Positions 1 through 5,336 of a DNA stretch of 6,518 nt are shown here, in pieces. A program made the translations under genes and the position numbers. The notes below the pieces were generated by a model that did not search any database, was not told the origin of the DNA, and saw only the letters and a program-made list of their open reading frames with translations. This DNA is from Stenotrophomonas sp. (lineage in GTDB: Bacteria > Pseudomonadota > Gammaproteobacteria > Xanthomonadales > Xanthomonadaceae). Location of the stretch: contig DQIG01000133.1 in NCBI GenBank assembly GCA_003525885.1, positions 5,619 through 12,136 of the forward strand. The letters run 5' to 3'. Within the stretch, counting starts at the first letter, position 1. Every line of letters begins with the position of its first letter.

Positions 1-1430
1 ACGCAGTCTTCCGGCAGCACCACCGGCAACTGCTCTTCCGGCACCGGCACTGCGCCGCACTTGGCGCAGTAGATCACCGGAATCGGGCAGCCCCAGTAAC
101 GCTGGCGGCTCACTCCCCAGTCGCGCAGGCGGTAGTTGACGCGACGCTGGCCCTGGGCCTTGCGCTCGAAACGTTCGGCCAGCGCTTCGAAGGCGCCCTG
201 GAAGTCCAGTCCGTCGAATTCGGCCGAGTTCACCAGCTCAAAGGCACGGCTCTTGTCGCTGTACCAGTCCTGCCAGCGGCTGCCGTCCCAGTTACGCTCC
301 TCTTCGGTGCGCGCGTCCTTCAGGGCGATGACCTGCTTGATCGGCAGGCCGTACTTGTTGGCCACCTCGTTGTCGCGCTGGTCATGGCCCGGAACGGCCA
401 TCACCGCGCCGGTGCCGTAGCCCATCAGCACGAAATTGGCGACCCATACCGGCACCGGCTCGCCGGTGACCGGATGCAGCGCGCGCAGGCCGGTGTCCAT
501 GCCGCGCTTTTCCTGGGTTTCCAGCTCAGCCTCGGATACACCGCCCTGCTTCAGGTCGGCCAGCATCGCTGCCAGCTCCGGGTTGTTCTTCGCCGCGTGC
601 AGCGCCAGCGGGTGCTCGGCGGCGATCGACACGAAGGTCACGCCCATCACCGTGTCCGGGCGGGTGGTGAACACGCGCAGCGGGTCCAGCATGCCGCCGT
701 CGACATCACGCACGTCGAACTGGATTTCCAGGCCCTCGGAACGGCCGATCCAGTTGCGCTGCATGGTCTTGACCGATTCCGGCCAGCCGTCCAGCTCGTC
801 CAGGCCGTCCAGCAATTCCTGGGCGTAATCGGTGATGCGCAGGAACCACTGCGGGATCTCGCGCTTCTCGACCAGGGCGCCGGAGCGCCAGCCGCGGCCG
901 TCGATGACCTGCTCGTTGGCCAGCACGGTCTGGTCGACCGGGTCCCAGTTCACCACCGCGTTGCGGCGGTAGGCCAGGCCCTTGCGCATCAGGCGGGTGA
1001 ACATGCGCTGCTCGTGGACGTAATAGTCCGGGCGGCAGGTGGCGAACTCGCGCGACCAGTCGATGGCATAGCCCAGCGACTTCAGCTGGCTGCGCATGTG
1101 GTCGATGTTCTTGTAGGTCCACGCCGCCGGCGCGGTCTTGTTCTTGATCGCGGCGTTTTCCGCCGGCAGGCCGAACGCGTCCCAGCCCATCGGCTGCAGC
1201 ACGTTGTGACCCGTCATGCGCTTGTAGCGGCTGATCACATCGCCAATCGTGTAATTGCGCACGTGGCCCATGTGCAGCGCACCGGACGGGTACGGAAGCA
1301 TCGACAGGCAGTAGTACTTCGGCTTGTCCGAAGTCTCGTCGACCTCGAAGGCACGGGTGGCGTCCCAGTACTGCTGGGCGTCGGATTCAACCTGCTGCGG
1401 GTCGTAGGCGTTGGTTTCAGCGCTGGTCAT
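1..1430 (-). CDS. leuS: Leucyl-tRNA synthetase, N-terminal 476 codons (3' end cut by window)
   Basis: Class I aminoacyl-tRNA synthetase that charges tRNA-Leu with leucine in the cytoplasm. Seen: the HIGH-type ATP-binding motif HMGH at residues 53-56, followed by VRNYTIGDVISRY and GWDAFGLPAENAA, both typical of LeuRS. The CP1 editing domain is present: threonine-rich TTRPDT at 255-260 and GHDQRD at 348-353, where D353 matches the conserved editing aspartate (E. coli D345 by the same offset as T252/T260). After RYWGCPIPV a CxxC (C455, C458) resembles the zinc module of Thermus LeuRS. The KMSKS loop and anticodon-binding domain lie outside the window. The start is the ATG at 1428-1430, giving the N-terminus MTSAETNAYDPQQVE and the family-expected distance to HMGH. 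No clear Shine-Dalgarno precedes it. The gene follows the DUF998 gene on the same strand after 105 bases, with its own candidate promoter in the gap. Identity is certain. Confidence 0.98.
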   Translation of the reverse strand, partial: MTSAETNAYDPQQVESDAQQYWDATRAFEVDETSDKPKYYCLSMLPYPSGALHMGHVRNYTIGDVISRYKRMTGHNVLQPMGWDAFGLPAENAAIKNKTAPAAWTYKNIDHMRSQLKSLGYAIDWSREFATCRPDYYVHEQRMFTRLMRKGLAYRRNAVVNWDPVDQTVLANEQVIDGRGWRSGALVEKREIPQWFLRITDYAQELLDGLDELDGWPESVKTMQRNWIGRSEGLEIQFDVRDVDGGMLDPLRVFTTRPDTVMGVTFVSIAAEHPLALHAAKNNPELAAMLADLKQGGVSEAELETQEKRGMDTGLRALHPVTGEPVPVWVANFVLMGYGTGAVMAVPGHDQRDNEVANKYGLPIKQVIALKDARTEEERNWDGSRWQDWYSDKSRAFELVNSAEFDGLDFQGAFEALAERFERKAQGQRRVNYRLRDWGVSRQRYWGCPIPVIYCAKCGAVPVPEEQLPVVLPEDC

Positions 1431-1454
1431 GGAACACGCGGATGCGGCGGCAAA

Positions 1455-1471
1455 GCGGTACAGCGTACCGC
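1455..1471. repeat. Perfect 7-bp inverted repeat over the leuS -10 region
   Basis: GCGGTAC (1455-1461) and GTACCGC (1465-1471) are exact reverse complements separated by the trinucleotide AGC. The repeat covers the candidate leuS -10 element and start-site region. It could be an operator for a dimeric regulator, or an RNA hairpin at the very 5' end of the leuS transcript. Chance occurrence is possible in this GC-rich context. Confidence 0.5.
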
Positions 1472-1491
1472 AGTGCGGCAAACGTCTCCAA
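1462..1491 (-). promoter_or_regulatory. Candidate sigma-70 promoter of leuS
   Basis: On the minus strand TTGGAG (1486-1491) and TACGCT (1462-1467) are separated by 18 bases. They match 4 of 6 bases of each consensus box (TTGACA and TATAAT). Transcription would begin near 1455, leaving a leader of about 25 bases before the leuS ATG. The -10 box lies inside a perfect inverted repeat. This is a by-eye assignment in GC-rich DNA, so it is tentative. Confidence 0.4.
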
Positions 1492-1535
1492 TCCTGCCTG
1501 CCGGATGCCGCCGCCGCGGGCGTCCAGGGCCGGTC

Positions 1536-2135
1536 TCAGCGCGGTCGCGACAGTCGCAGCGCCAAGGCCAGCCAGACCACCCAGCAGGCGAACGCCAGCC
1601 GTTGTGCCAGCGGCGCCGGCAGTACGCCCTGCAGGGCAAACGCCGCCAGCGCGGCCAGCACGCCGCAGCCCAGGGCCAGTCCGCCCATCCCACGGCCATG
1701 CGCCTGGCGCAGCTGTGATGTGCCCAGCAACAAGGTCCCGGCGACGAAACCCAGCACCCAGATCATCCAGGCACTGGCATGCAGCTGGCTGGCCGGACCA
1801 TGCAGGTCGTCCACGTCCAGCGGCAGAAGCCCCATCGCAGCAAAGGCCAGACCGGCCAGCAGCAGCATCTGGCTGCCGACCCGCGGCGCCCAGCCGGCGG
1901 TGGTGGGGAGGCGGCGACGCAGGCGCTCAGCCACCACCACGGCCAGCACGCCAGGCAGCACGAAACCGAGCAGATTGAAGGCCAGCGCATGCGGCACACC
2001 GCGTGCGCCCAACAACGCCACTGGGTGGCGGGCCTGCGCATAGCCCTCCAGACCAGCACCGAAGCCGGCTACGGCCAGGACAAACACGACTGCAGCGAGC
2101 AGCCCCAACCAACGATCAAGCCGGACCACGGACAT
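1536..2135 (-). CDS. DUF998-family six-helix membrane protein
   Basis: Predicted inner-membrane protein of 199 residues whose molecular function is unknown. Hydrophobic segments at roughly residues 10-27, 49-69, 87-104, 117-138, 151-169 and 178-194 give six transmembrane helices with short loops. The conserved-looking features are HPVALLGARGVPHALAFN (37-54), the GLLPLD turn (102-107) and DDLHGPASQLHASAW (109-123), whose histidine, glycine and proline pattern matches my recollection of DUF998 proteins. I chose the ATG at 2133-2135, preceded by GGGTGA nine bases upstream; an in-frame TTG at 2142-2144 would add only three residues. The gene reads toward leuS, but the 105-base gap and separate promoter candidate give no strong sign of a shared operon. 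It is divergent from the small secreted-protein gene. Coding status is well supported; family assignment is fairly confident. Confidence 0.88.
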   Translation of the reverse strand: MSVVRLDRWLGLLAAVVFVLAVAGFGAGLEGYAQARHPVALLGARGVPHALAFNLLGFVLPGVLAVVVAERLRRRLPTTAGWAPRVGSQMLLLAGLAFAAMGLLPLDVDDLHGPASQLHASAWMIWVLGFVAGTLLLGTSQLRQAHGRGMGGLALGCGVLAALAAFALQGVLPAPLAQRLAFACWVVWLALALRLSRPR

Positions 2136-2170
2136 TGCGCGCAATCACCCGGAAAGGAATGGATCACCGC

Positions 2171-2199
2171 ATTGTCGCGGCAGCGACGCGATGCGCCAA
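2171..2199 (-). promoter_or_regulatory. Candidate sigma-70 promoter of the DUF998 gene
   Basis: On the minus strand TTGGCG (2194-2199) and GACAAT (2171-2176) are separated by exactly 17 bases, each matching 4 of 6 consensus positions. A start near 2164 would give a leader of about 30 bases to the ATG at 2135. No better candidate for this gene was seen in the divergent region 2136-2290. Confidence 0.4.
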
Positions 2200-2258
2200 G
2201 CACCGTGCATTTCTGATCAATTCGATATCCGCGCGGGTCTCCACCAACGAGGGTCGTG

Positions 2259-2289
2259 GCATGGCAGTTCCGCCATGCAGGGAGCTCCC
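2259..2289 (+). promoter_or_regulatory. Leader hairpin abutting the Shine-Dalgarno of the small secreted-protein gene
   Basis: GCATGGC (2259-2265) and GCCATGC (2272-2278) form a perfect 7-bp stem with the loop AGTTCC. The ribosome binding site AGGGAG (2279-2284) begins at the very next base and lies six bases before the ATG at 2291. The site also sits in a 10-bp palindrome, GGGAGCTCCC (2280-2289). The stem could stabilise the leader or tune ribosome access. The structure is visible; any regulatory role is inferred. Confidence 0.5.
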
Positions 2290-2290
2290 C

Positions 2291-2542
2291 ATGATCCAAC
2301 GCATCCTCGCCGCCGCGCTCAGCCTGGGCCTGGCCAGCGCTGCCCAGGCGGCCGAATTCAACTGCTTCGCCAAGGTTGGCCCGCCCGGCGCCGCCCAGGA
2401 CAGCAGCACCCTGATGGGCCGCGTCAACGCCGGCGGCCTGCGGCAGGCCGAGGCCGAGTACTACCGCCGCACCTCGACCGCCAAGCCGGTCAGCGCTGGC
2501 GGGTGGGTGATCCATGAGCTGTACTGCACGCCACGCGCATAA
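2291..2542 (+). CDS. Small exported two-cysteine protein, 83 aa, function unknown
   Basis: I do not recognise a named family. The first 20 residues are a clear Sec signal peptide: M-I-Q-R, a hydrophobic stretch from I5 to A18, and an AQA motif consistent with signal peptidase I cleavage after A20. The mature protein would be only about 63 residues, beginning AEFNC, and has exactly two cysteines near its ends (C25 and C79), which could form one disulfide in the periplasm. The middle is rich in glycine, alanine and charged residues with no membrane segment or repeat. The start is well fixed by the Shine-Dalgarno AGGGAG six bases before the ATG. The gene stands alone: the upstream neighbour is divergent, and a strong hairpin follows its stop by about ten bases. 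Coding status is supported by the signal peptide, ribosome site and clean cleavage motif rather than by homology. Confidence 0.8.
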   Translation: MIQRILAAALSLGLASAAQAAEFNCFAKVGPPGAAQDSSTLMGRVNAGGLRQAEAEYYRRTSTAKPVSAGGWVIHELYCTPRA

Positions 2543-2550
2543 GCCGGGCA

Positions 2551-2572
2551 TGGCGGGCCTTCGGGCCCGCTA
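2551..2572 (+). terminator. GC-rich hairpin with UUCG loop; terminator-like or REP-like
   Basis: GCGGGCC (2553-2559), loop TTCG (2560-2563) and GGCCCGC (2564-2570) form a perfect 7-bp stem closed as C(UUCG)G, an exceptionally stable tetraloop. A further T-A and a G-U pair extend the base. It lies about ten bases after the stop of the small secreted-protein gene, where a terminator would be expected, but there is no T-tract after it. On the minus strand GTAG (2570-2573) stands at the foot of the stem, as in the GTAG-class REP (SMAG) elements of Stenotrophomonas, so it may be a single REP element serving as a transcript end. Confidence 0.55.
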
Positions 2573-2608
2573 CCACCATCTCGATGGGCGTACTCCGTGA
2601 TGGCAGGG

Positions 2609-2639
2609 TTGAGACCGACATCGATCGTCACCATAGAAT
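2609..2639 (+). promoter_or_regulatory. Candidate sigma-70 promoter of the chaperedoxin gene
   Basis: TTGAGA (2609-2614) and TAGAAT (2634-2639) match 5 of 6 consensus bases each, but the spacing is 19 bases, longer than the usual 17. TAGAAT is the best -10 element in this gap. Transcription from about 2646 would leave a leader of about 25 bases before the ATG at 2671, or almost none before the in-frame ATG at 2650. Confidence 0.45.
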
Positions 2640-2670
2640 CTGTCTCCAGATGCCAAGCGATGCCTCCCCC

Positions 2671-3528
2671 ATGACCGAGACGACTTACGTATTCGACGCC
2701 ACCACTGCGACCTTCGAGGCCGAAGTCCTGCAGAAGTCGCTGCAGACGCCGGTGCTGGTCGACTTCTGGGCCACCTGGTGCGGGCCGTGCAAGACCCTGG
2801 GCCCGATGCTGGAAAAGCTGGCTGCCGAGTACAACGGCGCCTTCGAACTAGCCAAGGTCGATGTGGACAAGGAACAGCAGATCGCCGCGGCCTTCCAGAT
2901 CCGCTCGGTGCCGACCGTGTTCCTGGTCAAGGGCGGCCAGCTGGTGGACGGCTTCCCCGGCGCCATCCCGGAAGGCCAGCTGCGTGAGTTCCTGGCCCAG
3001 CACGGCATCGTGCCGGCCGATGTCGGCGACGCCGCCCCCGAAGATGACGCTCCGCTGGATCCGCAGGCGCAGGTCGACGTGCTGCGCGCACAGATCGCCG
3101 CCGAGCCGGACAAGGATGAGCTGAAACTCGACCTGGCCCTGGCCCTGCTGCAGATCGGTGGCGTGGACGAAGCCGGCACCCTGATCGACGGCCTGCCAGC
3201 CAATCTGGCCACCGACGACCGCGCCGTGCGTGCCCGTGCCCGCCTGGCCTTCGCCGCCGCACTGAAGGATGCCCCGGCCGCCGAGGTACTGGAGGCACGC
3301 ATCGCCGCCGATGGCAGGGATCTCAAGGCCCGCCACCTGCGCGGCGTGCAGCTGCTGCTCGGCGGCCATGACGAGGCCGCGCTAGCCCAGTTCCTGGAAA
3401 TGCTGCGGATCGACCGCGGATTCGAAGAAGGGCTGCCGCGCAAGGCCCTGATCGACGCCTTCAATGTGATCTCCGACGAAGACCTGGTGGGCCAGTACCG
3501 CCGCAGGATGGCGTCGCTGCTGTTCTGA
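2671..3528 (+). CDS. cnoX: Thioredoxin-TPR protein, CnoX/YbbN-type chaperedoxin
   Basis: Cytoplasmic protein of 285 residues combining a thioredoxin fold with a helical TPR-like region, the same architecture and nearly the same length as E. coli CnoX (YbbN). That protein holds unfolding clients, protects them from oxidation and passes them to chaperones. The thioredoxin domain covers about residues 5-108: VDFWATWCGPCK with active-site cysteines C37 and C40, the K-V-D-V-D strand at 62-66 and the cis-proline P81 in RSVPT. Residues from about 125 to 285 are alanine- and leucine-rich helix pairs ending in YRRRMASLLF, typical of YbbN C-termini. Unlike E. coli CnoX, whose site lacks the first cysteine, both cysteines are present, so a redox activity is plausible. 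The ATG at 2671 gives the N-terminus MTETTYVFDA; in-frame ATGs at 2650 and 2584 have no conserved-looking sequence after them. Its own promoter and a 3' hairpin suggest a single-gene transcript. Confidence 0.94.
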   Translation: MTETTYVFDATTATFEAEVLQKSLQTPVLVDFWATWCGPCKTLGPMLEKLAAEYNGAFELAKVDVDKEQQIAAAFQIRSVPTVFLVKGGQLVDGFPGAIPEGQLREFLAQHGIVPADVGDAAPEDDAPLDPQAQVDVLRAQIAAEPDKDELKLDLALALLQIGGVDEAGTLIDGLPANLATDDRAVRARARLAFAAALKDAPAAEVLEARIAADGRDLKARHLRGVQLLLGGHDEAALAQFLEMLRIDRGFEEGLPRKALIDAFNVISDEDLVGQYRRRMASLLF

Positions 3529-3551
3529 ACGGGAGCCCGCTCCGTTCAGAA
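3523..3551 (+). terminator. Hairpin spanning the chaperedoxin stop codon, terminator-like
   Basis: TTCTGAACG (3523-3531) pairs perfectly with CGTTCAGAA (3543-3551). After one bulged G (3532), GAG (3533-3535) pairs with CTC (3540-3542) around the loop CCCG. The result is a 12-bp stem in 29 bases with a single bulge. The TGA stop (3526-3528) is inside the left arm. There is no T-tract after it, so it may be a non-canonical terminator or a 3'-end stabiliser. The structure is certain; its role is inferred from its place at the gene end. Confidence 0.55.
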
Positions 3552-3710
3552 TCCCTGCACTGAACGCGGGCAATAATGCGCGCGCTGGCGGCCATGCGGT
3601 CGCCACGATCCGTTCGGGGGGATGAGGTCGGGGCCATGGGGTCTTGCAGCTGCACCCCCGCATTGCCGGGATTGCAAACTGTGACCGTCGTCCGCTCTCT
3701 GTCGTTCGCC
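3552..3710 (+). other. Leader region of the LysM/FecR gene; start site uncertain
   Basis: About 160 bases between the hairpin and the chosen ATG. The LysM/FecR frame stays open across most of it, so longer N-termini are possible: ATG at 3636, which has the best ribosome site nearby (GAGGT at 3624-3628, seven bases before), GTG at 3681, or ATGs at 3576 and 3594. CAATAAT (3571-3577) resembles a -10 element, but I find no convincing -35. Between 3637 and 3658 GGGGT and ACCCC flank a TGCAGCTGCA palindrome, which could fold weakly. I do not see a cyclic di-GMP riboswitch consensus. Confidence 0.4.
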
Positions 3711-5336
3711 ATGCGTTTAACGGGCGCCCTGCTCTGCGCCCTCTTCGTGCTGCCCGCCATCGCCGGCGCCCAGGACTGGAACTACCGGGTCCGGCCCGGC
3801 GATACCCTGTGGGACCTGGGCGGGCTGTACCTGAAGCCCTCGGTGCGCTGGCAGCAGCTGCAGCAGCACAACCGCATCGACAACCCCTACCAGTTGCCGC
3901 CGGGCCAGCTGCTGCGCTTCCCGATCAGCTGGCTGCGCACCGAACCGGCGCCGGCTCGGGTGCTGTCCGTGCGCGGAAAGGTCGAACTGGCCGGTGCCGA
4001 TGGCACCGCGACCCGTGCCCTCCAGGCCGGCGAGCAGCTGCATATCGGTGACACCGTGGAAACCGAGGGCGATTCCAGCATCACCCTGGAATTCGCCGAT
4101 GCCTCGCGCCTGCAGCTGCGCGAATACTCGCGCCTGCGCCTGGACCAGCTGAGCCGCTACGGCCACACCGGCATGGTCGACACCCGCCTGCGCCTGCAGC
4201 AGGGGCGTGCGAGCAACCGGGTGACGCCGGCGCGCGGCCCGGCCTCGCGTTACATCATTGATGCGCCCACCGCGACCAGCAGCGTGCGCGGCACGGTGTT
4301 CCGGGTCAGCGCCGGAGATACCGGACACGTTGGTGCCACCGAGGTCCTGCAGGGCAAGGTGCAGGTCGGCAACCCCCATGGCCAGCGCCTGGTCCGGCCG
4401 GGCCAGGCCACCCGCAGCAGCAGTGCCGATGCGGCCCCCGCCGCGGTCTCCGCACTGCTGCCGGCGCCGGCACTACGCAATGACGCGCTGCGCCTGGCGC
4501 CGCTGCCGACCCTACTGGCCTGGGAACCGGTCAATGGCGCCGACCACTACCGGGTTGAAGTGGTGCAGGCAGCAACGCCGGAAATCCTGCTGTTCGCCGC
4601 CGATACCGCCGACACCCGGCTGGCGATCGGCGACCTGCCGCCCGGCCAGCTGCGCATCCTGTTGCGCGCGGTCGACGCCCAGGGCGTCGAAGGCCTGGAT
4701 GCCAGCGCCGATTTCGAGCTCAGTGACCAACCTCCGCCACCGCTGACCGTGTCGCCCCTGCATGGGCAGACGATCAACAGCGACCGCCCGCGTTTCCGCT
4801 GGAGCCAGGCCCCCGGCGCGCGCAGCAGCGTGCTGCAGATCGCCGCCGAACCCAGCTTCCTGCAGCCACTGCAGGAGCAGGCCACCCATGCGACCGATCT
4901 GCGCCTTGCGCAACCGCTGCCGCCCGGCCAGTACTACTGGCGCGTGGCCTCGCGCGATGGCGAGGGTCGCCAGGGCCGCTACGGCCAGGCACTGCCGCTG
5001 CAGCTGAGCAACGAGCCGGTGGACCCGGCACTGCAACCGCCCGAGGCCGCGCACGGCGAGCTGACGCTGCGCTGGCAGGCCGGCAGCGAAGGCCAGCGCT
5101 ACCGGGTGCAGGTGGATCGCCGCGGTGACTTCAAGGCACCGCTGGTCGACGAGACCGTGGCCCAGCCGCAGGTGAGCTTCAAGCGCCCGTGGAGCGGCAC
5201 CCTGCACGTGCGCGTGCAGTACATCGACGATGACGGCCACGCCGGCGAATTCTCCCCTGCCCAGCAGATCCCCCTGCCGTGCCGCCTGTGCTACAGCGCC
5301 GGTGGCAGTGCCCTGCTGCTCTGGCTGTTGTTGTGA
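3711..5336 (+). CDS. Exported LysM-FecR protein with three FN3-like modules
   Basis: Predicted envelope protein of 541 residues. Residues 1-20 form a signal peptide (MRLTG, a hydrophobic core, cleavage after AGA). Residues 24-72 are a LysM peptidoglycan-binding domain (YRVRPGDTLWDLGGLYLK, then NPYQLPPGQLLRFP). Residues about 84-240 are a FecR-type domain: GDTVETEGDSSITLEFADAS at 113-132 and PTATSSVRGTVFRV at 186-199. Three FN3-like modules follow, each with a core tryptophan (W271, W364, W455) spaced 93 and 91 residues apart. The tail has CRLC (524-527) and a short hydrophobic end. No iron-transport partners (FecI, TonB receptor) are in the window, so FecR here is probably a domain name and not a sigma regulator. 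The ATG at 3711 was chosen because it places the signal peptide at the N-terminus, though it lacks a Shine-Dalgarno; GTG at 3681 or ATG at 3636 are alternatives. The stop overlaps the start of the CHASE2-GGDEF gene, so the two are co-expressed. Confidence 0.9.
   Translation: MRLTGALLCALFVLPAIAGAQDWNYRVRPGDTLWDLGGLYLKPSVRWQQLQQHNRIDNPYQLPPGQLLRFPISWLRTEPAPARVLSVRGKVELAGADGTATRALQAGEQLHIGDTVETEGDSSITLEFADASRLQLREYSRLRLDQLSRYGHTGMVDTRLRLQQGRASNRVTPARGPASRYIIDAPTATSSVRGTVFRVSAGDTGHVGATEVLQGKVQVGNPHGQRLVRPGQATRSSSADAAPAAVSALLPAPALRNDALRLAPLPTLLAWEPVNGADHYRVEVVQAATPEILLFAADTADTRLAIGDLPPGQLRILLRAVDAQGVEGLDASADFELSDQPPPPLTVSPLHGQTINSDRPRFRWSQAPGARSSVLQIAAEPSFLQPLQEQATHATDLRLAQPLPPGQYYWRVASRDGEGRQGRYGQALPLQLSNEPVDPALQPPEAAHGELTLRWQAGSEGQRYRVQVDRRGDFKAPLVDETVAQPQVSFKRPWSGTLHVRVQYIDDDGHAGEFSPAQQIPLPCRLCYSAGGSALLLWLLL

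Noticed and set aside
384..1718. 444-residue open frame on the plus strand across leuS
   Set aside because: It is antisense to a certain leuS, shows no recognisable domain, and is rich in His, Arg, Gln and Ala as expected from reading GC-rich coding DNA on the other strand.
2003..2542. Longer form of the small secreted protein beginning near 2003
   Set aside because: It would run through the divergent promoter region and the opposite gene, and would bury the signal peptide. The ATG at 2291 has a strong Shine-Dalgarno.
2685..3464. 259-residue open frame on the minus strand across the chaperedoxin gene
   Set aside because: Ser/Ala-rich low-complexity product antisense to a clear thioredoxin-TPR gene.
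3552..3710. Cyclic di-GMP (GEMM) riboswitch before the LysM/FecR-GGDEF unit
   Set aside because: Considered because of the downstream GGDEF gene, but the conserved GEMM core is not present in this leader.
3711..5336. FecR anti-sigma regulator of iron transport
   Set aside because: Only the FecR-type domain is present. There is no FecI sigma factor or TonB receptor beside it, and the LysM and FN3-like modules point to an envelope protein.
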